A stretch of 64,000 nt of DNA from an uncultured Bacteroidia bacterium (GTDB lineage Bacteria > Bacteroidota > Bacteroidia > Bacteroidales > F082), in the NCBI GenBank assembly GCA_902799345.1, contig CADBZW010000012.1, forward strand, positions 1 through 64,000, given 5' to 3'. This document shows, piece after piece, positions 58,534 through 64,000 of this stretch. A model generated the notes under the pieces. It saw nothing but the letters and a program-made list of their open reading frames with translations, searched no databases and was not told the origin of the DNA. The translations under genes and the position numbers were made by a program. Positions within the stretch are counted from its first letter, which is position 1; each line of letters begins with the position of its first letter.

Positions 58534-59406
58534 ATGAAAATCGCCTTATTTGGAAAGACCATTGCCTCCGAAAACGGGGAATATATGCGGCAATTGTTTA
58601 AGGAACTGGCCGATAATGAAGTAGATATTGTTGTCTACCAGCCTTTTGCCGATATCGTCGCTGCCTTCATCCCGCAAGGCCTACACTATGATGTCTTCAC
58701 CTCTCATGACGACTTAAACGCCGACCTGTTGTTCTCCATCGGCGGCGACGGCACCATCCTCGACACGGTGCCTTTCGTCCTCGACTCGGGCATCCCCGTG
58801 GCGGGCATCAACATGGGCCGCTTGGGTTTCCTCTCTGGCATCTCGAAAAACGAAATCGCCATGGCGGTAAAGAGCGTCATTACAGGCGATTATGCCGTTG
58901 AGCAACGCACCTTGTTGGAGCTGGTCTCGCCCGAGAAAGTCTTCGACGACGTGAAATATGCCCTCAATGAGCTGAACGTCATCCGCAATCCAGAACATAG
59001 TCTTTTGGCTATCAAGGTGTTTGTCGACGATGTCTACCTCAACACCTATTGGGGTGACGGCATTTTGTTGGCCACCCCGACGGGCTCCACGGCCTATTCG
59101 TTGAGCGCCGGCGGCCCCATCATTGCGCCGAATGCGAAAAACTTCGTCATTACGCCTATCGCCACGCATAATTTGACGGTGCGTCCCGTCGTCATCCCCG
59201 ACGACAGCACCATCCGTATCCAGGTGGAAGGACGTGAGAAGAAATTCGTCTTCAGCATGGACTCAAGGAGCTGTACCTTAGACACTTCCGTTCAACTCGA
59301 GGTGCGCAAGGCCGACTTCTGTCTCAACCTGGTCAGGATGCGCGGTGAGGACTTTTTCAGCACTATTCGTAACAAATTGATGTGGGGAAAAGACAATAGA
59401 AACTGA
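58534..59406 (+). CDS. nadK: NAD kinase
   Basis: A 290-residue enzyme making NADP from NAD and ATP. It has the diacylglycerol-kinase-like GGDGTILD motif (about 68-75), GINMGRLGFLSGI, the NEL/NVIRNPEHSLL stretch replacing the common NE motif context, LATPTGSTAYSLSAGGPII and RPVVIPDDSTIRI. The length is normal. Confidence 0.95.
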   Translation: MKIALFGKTIASENGEYMRQLFKELADNEVDIVVYQPFADIVAAFIPQGLHYDVFTSHDDLNADLLFSIGGDGTILDTVPFVLDSGIPVAGINMGRLGFLSGISKNEIAMAVKSVITGDYAVEQRTLLELVSPEKVFDDVKYALNELNVIRNPEHSLLAIKVFVDDVYLNTYWGDGILLATPTGSTAYSLSAGGPIIAPNAKNFVITPIATHNLTVRPVVIPDDSTIRIQVEGREKKFVFSMDSRSCTLDTSVQLEVRKADFCLNLVRMRGEDFFSTIRNKLMWGKDNRN

Positions 59407-59434
59407 TTTCTGTCGTTTTCATTGGAAAAATTCG

Positions 59435-59442
59435 TATTTTTG
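59435..59442 (+). promoter_or_regulatory. -7 box of the DUF6089-uppS-bamA operon
   Basis: TATTTTTG (TAnnTTTG), 9 bases before the first ATG at 59452 and 15 before the one at 59458. Confidence 0.6.
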
Positions 59443-59451
59443 CAGTTTTGA

Positions 59452-60303
59452 ATGACTATGTATAGAAAAATTCGTTTCTTATTGATAATGAGTTTCTTGG
59501 CTGTTTTTTCGCAAGTCAAGGCTCAGTTTAACGACCCCCAAACCTTGGAGATCGGGCCGCATGTCGGTGCCAGTTATTACATGGGCGACCTCAACCCGAT
59601 GTATCCTTTCGCCCAGTCGAGATTGCAATATGGTGGTTTGGTGCGTTTTAACTACGACAACCGTTGGACGTTCCGTTTTACCTATTCCCATGCCACGGTG
59701 ACGGCATCCGACGAGGTCATCAAATGGCGCCCTGAACGCGGATTGAATTTCACCTCGAAAATCAACGACTTCAGCATTGTGGCCGAGTTTAATTTCATCG
59801 AATACTACACAGGAAACCCGAAAAAGAACGTGTCGCCTTACATCTTCGGTGGCATTTCGGTGTTCCATTACAAGACTTTCGCAACTGTCGGCGACCAATT
59901 GGTCGACCTGCGCGATTACGATACGGAAGGCCCGCAAGACCCTGATGCGAAGTGGTACGACAAGATGTTTGGCAAGGGCGTCCCTGTCGGCGTGTCCATC
60001 CCCTTCGGCTTTGGCGTGAAGTTCTCATTGTCGCGTCACATGGCCGCAGCGGTGGAATGGAGCATGCATAAGACCTTCACCGATTATCTCGACGATGTCG
60101 CCAAAGTGTACCCCGAGGTGCATGCCATTTACACTACAGAGGATGGCACGTCATACGACTTGACAGACCCGACGGGCAACTATATCGCAGGCCATCAGCG
60201 TGGCAACTCATCGTTCAAAGACTGGTACGGCATGGCTCGCGTGTCGTTGACCTGGAAATTCAACCTGCCCGACGGCAGAGGCTGTAACCTTAGCAAATTC
60301 TGA
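59452..60303 (+). CDS. DUF6089 family outer-membrane beta-barrel protein
   Basis: A 283-residue secreted protein of unknown function. A signal peptide (about 1-24, ending QVKAQ) precedes an eight-strand-like barrel typical of DUF6089 (EIGPHVGASYYMGDLNP, FRFTYSHATVT, VSPYIFGGISVFHY, AAVEWSMHKTFTDYLDDV), which often precedes uppS and bamA in Bacteroidota. ATG 59458 is an alternative start. It ends 2 bases before uppS, so it is the first gene of this operon. Confidence 0.85.
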   Translation: MTMYRKIRFLLIMSFLAVFSQVKAQFNDPQTLEIGPHVGASYYMGDLNPMYPFAQSRLQYGGLVRFNYDNRWTFRFTYSHATVTASDEVIKWRPERGLNFTSKINDFSIVAEFNFIEYYTGNPKKNVSPYIFGGISVFHYKTFATVGDQLVDLRDYDTEGPQDPDAKWYDKMFGKGVPVGVSIPFGFGVKFSLSRHMAAAVEWSMHKTFTDYLDDVAKVYPEVHAIYTTEDGTSYDLTDPTGNYIAGHQRGNSSFKDWYGMARVSLTWKFNLPDGRGCNLSKF

Positions 60304-60305
60304 CC

Positions 60306-61064
60306 ATGGAACTGAAAGACCAACTGATGCAACAAATCGACCGTGAGCGTCTGCCGCAGCACATCGCCATCATCATGGACGGCAATGGCCGTTGGGCCAA
60401 GGAACGTGGCAAGCAACGTCTCTTTGGCCACCAAAGCGCCATCCAGTCGGTGCGGGAGGTGAGCGAGGCCTCAGCGGAGATTGGCGTACCCTACCTGACT
60501 TTGTATGCCTTCTCCACCGAGAACTGGAACCGTCCCCTGGCCGAAGTCACTGGACTGATGTCGCTGCTGGCGACGACCATCACCAAAGAGGTCAGTACGA
60601 TGAACAAAAACAGCATCAAGTTGAACGCCATCGGTGACTTGAAGAGTCTACCCAAGGCCAACTATGAACAGCTGATGCAAGCCATCGCCGACACGAGCCA
60701 CAACACAAGGATGACTTTGACTTTGGCTTTGAGCTATTCGGGCCGTTGGGACTTGAAACAGGCAGCACAGCATATGGCACAGGACGTCGCGCAAGGAAAA
60801 CTGCTGCCCGACGCTATCGACGACGCCGTCATTTCTTCGTACCTCTCCACGGCAGGCATGCCTGACCCTGAACTGCTCATCCGCACCAGCGGTGAGGAAC
60901 GCATCAGCAACTTCCTGCTGTGGCAGTTGGCTTATTCCGAATTGTATTTCACTCCAAAATATTGGCCCGACTTCCGCAAGGCCGACCTTTACGAAGCGAT
61001 TCTCAACTATCAGCATCGTGAACGCCGCTTCGGGAAGACCAGCGAACAAGTGACCGCCAAATGA
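60306..61064 (+). CDS. uppS: Isoprenyl transferase (undecaprenyl diphosphate synthase)
   Basis: A 252-residue cis-prenyltransferase making the C55 carrier for peptidoglycan and other polymers. It has HIAIIMDGNGRWAKERG (catalytic Asp, about residue 26), GHQSAIQSVRE, LYAFSTENWNRP, and the C-terminal PDPELLIRTSGEERISNFLL and AYSELYF. bamA starts within the stop codon (ATGA). Confidence 0.97.
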   Translation: MELKDQLMQQIDRERLPQHIAIIMDGNGRWAKERGKQRLFGHQSAIQSVREVSEASAEIGVPYLTLYAFSTENWNRPLAEVTGLMSLLATTITKEVSTMNKNSIKLNAIGDLKSLPKANYEQLMQAIADTSHNTRMTLTLALSYSGRWDLKQAAQHMAQDVAQGKLLPDAIDDAVISSYLSTAGMPDPELLIRTSGEERISNFLLWQLAYSELYFTPKYWPDFRKADLYEAILNYQHRERRFGKTSEQVTAK

Positions 61065-63712
61065 ATATTAGAGCTATGCGATTGAGATATTTACCTATAC
61101 TACTGTTCCTTACGATGCTCCTGGGCCTCGGGAGCGGTGCATTTGCACAAATCCAAATTGGCGACGACCTGTCGGAGATCGACTATGCGCATCCGCAGAA
61201 GTACGAAATCGGCGGCATCGTCGTGGATGGCGCCAAGTATGTCGACGGCTCAATGCTGAGCATGATTGCCGGCTTGAGGGTGGGAGAGACCATCACCATC
61301 CCGGGTGACGAGATTGCCACGGGCATCCGCAAGATATGGGAACAGGGCCTCTTCGAGGATGTGGCCATCAACGCCACCGAATTTGTGGGCAACAAAGTCT
61401 TCCTTCAAATCGTCATCAAGGAAAAACCTCGTGTGTCCAAGTTCTCCCTAAAGGGCATCAAGAAAAGCGAGGCTGACGACATCCGCAACAAGATCAACCT
61501 GTCGAGAGGCGACATTGCCACCGAGCATTTGTTGACCAAGACAACGCGCATCATCGAGGATTTCTACTACGAAAAGGGCTTCTATAATGTGGCTATTGAC
61601 ATCCAACAAGTGCCCGATACCGTCCGTGAGAACTATATCGATATGGTCATCAACATTGACAAGGGACAAAAGGTGAAGATTGGCAAAATCAATGTGATTG
61701 GTAACGAGAACCTCTCTGACGGACAGATATATACGGCGATGAAGGAGACCAAGCAAAGGGGCAATTTCGACCCCTTGAATCCCTTGGGACCATTGGTGAT
61801 AAACACCCTAGCCGATGTGTTTACCTTGCATCCTTTGAGAGCCATCAATGGTGTGGAAGAGTATTTCTACGACAATTACCGCCCTCGCATCTTCAAAAGC
61901 TCGAAATATCTGGAAAAGAACTACGAGGAGGATAAGAAACACATCATCGAGAAGTACAATGCCAAAGGCTACCGTGACGCCCGTATCGTCAGAGATTCGG
62001 TGTATCGTATTGATGAAAACAACCTCGGTATCGACCTCGTCATCGATGAGGGCAATAAATACCACTACCGCAACATCTCTTGGACAGGCAATACCAAATA
62101 TACCGACGAGACCCTAAATGCTATCTTGGGCATCAAGAAAGGCGACGTTTATAATAAGGAGTTGCTCGACAAGAACTTGAACTACAGCGAGACCAATTTG
62201 GATATCAGCTCGTTGTATATGGACGATGGCTACCTCTTCTTCCGCGTCGACCCTGTGGAAGTGGCTGTAGAAAACGACTCGATCGACCTTGAAATACGTC
62301 TTACCGAAGGCAAGCAGGCCCGCATCAGCAACGTGACGCTGTCGGGCAACACCAAGACTTATGACCATGTGGTTTTGCGTGAGCTTTATACCCGTCCTGG
62401 ACAGCTGTTCAGCCGAAGCGATGTGGTGCGCTCCGTCCGTGAGTTGGCCACGCTCGGCTTCTTCAATCAGGAGTCCATCAACCCCGATGTGCAGCCTAAT
62501 CCTTCCGACAACACCGTCGACATCGGCTATTCTGTTGAGGAAGCCGCCGCCGACCAAATCCGATTCTCGGCGGGTTTCGCCGCTGGCTATCTGATGTTGG
62601 AGGCAGGCCTTCAGTTCTCCAACTTCTCGATGCGTAACATCTTCAACAAGAAAGCTTGGAAGCCTCTGCCGATGGGCGACGGACAGAAACTCGCCTTGAC
62701 CGTGAGTACCTTGGGCAGAAGATACATTACCTATAGCATTTCGTTTACCGAGCCATGGTTGGGTGGTCGCAAGCCCAACGCTTTTTCGGTTTCGTTTTAC
62801 CAAGCGTTCTATACTAACAACTACGAGAGGACGGATGAAAAATATGGTTGGTTCAACATGACGGGTGGTACCATCGGCTTGGGCCGGCGCTTGACCTGGC
62901 CTGACGACTACTTCTCGCTGTTCCAAGGACTCAACTTTAAGCGTTACAAGCTGAACAACTATCTGTCGTCGTTCCTTTCCGTGGGTGATGGCAATGGAGC
63001 CTTCAACCTCATCAGTTATAGCTTTGTGCTGTCACGTAACTCGGTAAGCCAGCCCCTCTATCCGCGCAGTGGCTCCGAGTTCCAGCTGGGATTGGAAATC
63101 ACACCTCCCTATTCGCTGTTCACCAATAAGGATTACACCAACCTTTCTGACAACGAAAAATACAAATGGATCGAGATGCACCGCTGGACCTTTAAGGCTG
63201 TATGGTACACCGAACTCTATGAGAAACTCGTGATGATGACCCGCGTGCGCTTCGGCTATTTGGGCCACTATAACAAGCAGATTGGGCCTACGCCCTTCCA
63301 TCGTTACTTCATGGGCGGCGATGGCTTGAGCGGCTATTCCATGGACAGCCGCGAGCTGGTGGGTATGCGTGGTTATGCCAACAACTCGCTGACGCCTGGT
63401 GCCTATAACAATTCCAACCAAGGTGGCGACATGTTCACGAAATACACCTTGGAGCTGCGTTATCCGCTCTCTTTGAATCCGCAGGCCACAATCTATGCAT
63501 TGACCTTCCTCGAAGCTGGTAACTGCTGGCTCGGGTTCAAGGACTTCAACCCCTTTGACGTGAAGCGTTCGGCAGGCCTTGGCGTGCGTATCTATCTGCC
63601 TATGTTCGGCTTGCTTGGCCTCGACTGGGGCTATGGCTTCGACGATGTCTATGGCACGACAGGTAATAACCACAGCCAGTTCCACTTCTCTATTGGAGGA
63701 TCGATTGATTAG
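61061..63712 (+). CDS. bamA: Outer-membrane protein assembly factor BamA
   Basis: An 883-residue Omp85 insertase. A signal peptide (about 1-30, ending GAFAQ) is followed by five POTRA repeats (about 45-470, e.g. EIGGIVVDGAKYVDGSML and RISNVTLSGNTKTYDH). A 16-strand barrel follows, with GGDGLSGYSMDSRELVGMRGY (L6 region, here MRGY). The last residue run is FSIGGSID, without the usual terminal aromatic. It is coupled to uppS; an ompH/skp gene follows downstream, as in many bacteria. Confidence 0.96.
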   Translation: MNIRAMRLRYLPILLFLTMLLGLGSGAFAQIQIGDDLSEIDYAHPQKYEIGGIVVDGAKYVDGSMLSMIAGLRVGETITIPGDEIATGIRKIWEQGLFEDVAINATEFVGNKVFLQIVIKEKPRVSKFSLKGIKKSEADDIRNKINLSRGDIATEHLLTKTTRIIEDFYYEKGFYNVAIDIQQVPDTVRENYIDMVINIDKGQKVKIGKINVIGNENLSDGQIYTAMKETKQRGNFDPLNPLGPLVINTLADVFTLHPLRAINGVEEYFYDNYRPRIFKSSKYLEKNYEEDKKHIIEKYNAKGYRDARIVRDSVYRIDENNLGIDLVIDEGNKYHYRNISWTGNTKYTDETLNAILGIKKGDVYNKELLDKNLNYSETNLDISSLYMDDGYLFFRVDPVEVAVENDSIDLEIRLTEGKQARISNVTLSGNTKTYDHVVLRELYTRPGQLFSRSDVVRSVRELATLGFFNQESINPDVQPNPSDNTVDIGYSVEEAAADQIRFSAGFAAGYLMLEAGLQFSNFSMRNIFNKKAWKPLPMGDGQKLALTVSTLGRRYITYSISFTEPWLGGRKPNAFSVSFYQAFYTNNYERTDEKYGWFNMTGGTIGLGRRLTWPDDYFSLFQGLNFKRYKLNNYLSSFLSVGDGNGAFNLISYSFVLSRNSVSQPLYPRSGSEFQLGLEITPPYSLFTNKDYTNLSDNEKYKWIEMHRWTFKAVWYTELYEKLVMMTRVRFGYLGHYNKQIGPTPFHRYFMGGDGLSGYSMDSRELVGMRGYANNSLTPGAYNNSNQGGDMFTKYTLELRYPLSLNPQATIYALTFLEAGNCWLGFKDFNPFDVKRSAGLGVRIYLPMFGLLGLDWGYGFDDVYGTTGNNHSQFHFSIGGSID

Positions 63713-63713
63713 T

Positions 63714-63796
63714 TGAGAGTTTAGAGTTTAGAGTTTAGAGTTGAGAGTTTGGAGACGCTTTGCGTCATTGCGAGGAGGAACGACGAAGCAATCCAG
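63714..63796. repeat. GAGTTTA heptamer tract and half copy of palindromic element B
   Basis: Bases 63714-63750 repeat GAGTTTA/GAGTTGA heptamers. Bases 63756-63796 are identical over 41 bases to the left arm of the element at 30910-30950; the right arm is missing. This occupies the bamA-ompH gap. Confidence 0.75.
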
Positions 63797-63875
63797 TTTT
63801 GAATTTTTGAATCTTGAATTCGTTTTTGGAACGATTATTGATAACTAAGAGAACAAACAACAACAAAATACGACA

Positions 63876-64000
63876 ATGAAAGCATTTAAAACCTTGATTT
63901 TGACCGCTGCCTTGGTTTGTGGCGGCATGATGACCACTCAAGCACAGATATTGGGTGGCGCACAGAAGATCGTCTATGTCGATTCCGAATACATCATGGA
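63876..64000 (+). CDS. OmpH/Skp family periplasmic chaperone, 5' part
   Basis: The first 41 codons of a gene cut by the window edge. A signal peptide (MKAFKTLILTAALVCGGMM...TTQAQ) is followed by QKIVYVDSEYIM, the usual first strand of Skp/OmpH proteins. Position after bamA supports a Skp-like chaperone for outer-membrane proteins. Confidence 0.8.
   Translation, partial: MKAFKTLILTAALVCGGMMTTQAQILGGAQKIVYVDSEYIM

Overview
The window reads as a chromosomal segment of a Bacteroidales bacterium (Bacteroidota), probably from a gut or rumen genome. The evidence is the gene families (TamL-type lipoprotein, DUF3276, DUF2723, DUF5683, DUF6089 and GIN-domain proteins, a DUF5684-fused signal peptidase), the many TAnnTTTG promoter boxes without clear Shine-Dalgarno sequences, and conserved Bacteroidota gene orders. 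I cannot name a genus from this sequence. Most of it is housekeeping DNA with long, compact, mostly co-oriented transcription units.

Layout. 1-120: 3' end of a 5S rRNA gene and its terminator. 128-7300 (minus): RecD-like helicase, TamL, FolC and a TonB-ExbD-ExbB energising unit. 7322-17416 (minus): LolA-like protein, FtsK, signal peptidase I, an ATPase with a 33-bp repeat array, DapB, DUF5683, ParB, ParA and a DUF3276 protein. 17540-30886: exonuclease, FAH-family protein, tricorn-like protease, transglutaminase-like protein, GH20 hexosaminidase (minus), CutC, beta-mannosidase and a GIN-domain protein. 31073-36625: ECF sigma/anti-sigma pair (minus), Lgt (plus) and a DUF2723 membrane protein (minus). 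36836-41887 (plus): tRNA-Gln, then rimP-nusA-infB. 41941-47797: transglutaminase lipoprotein, a second repeat-array ATPase, an AT-rich stretch with a zinc-ribbon membrane protein, and a ParDE toxin-antitoxin pair. 47957-53188 (minus): ATP-grasp protein, purA, Fur-family regulator, RelA/SpoT. 53281-64000 (plus): lepA, nhaD-like antiporter, dprA, rsgA, nadK, DUF6089, uppS, bamA and the start of an OmpH/Skp gene.

The genes serve envelope biogenesis (BamA, Skp, TamL, LolA-like, Lgt, LepB, UppS, TonB/ExbBD), chromosome segregation (ParAB, FtsK), translation (RimP, NusA, IF-2, LepA, RsgA, tRNA-Gln), stress signalling (RelA/SpoT, ECF sigma, Fur) and glycan breakdown (GH20, GH2).

Most unusual observations: (1) two AAA/DUF4143-type ATPase genes, each preceded at its promoter by its own four-unit direct-repeat array (33-bp and 40-bp periods). 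One of them sits between dapB and lepB in an otherwise conserved operon, and both end 4 bp before the -7 promoter box of the next gene. (2) purA carries an in-frame TAA that removes its last 66 codons although the rest still reads in frame. (3) A 72-bp palindromic repeat is carried in frame inside the beta-mannosidase gene. (4) Several families of short palindromic intergenic elements recur across the window.
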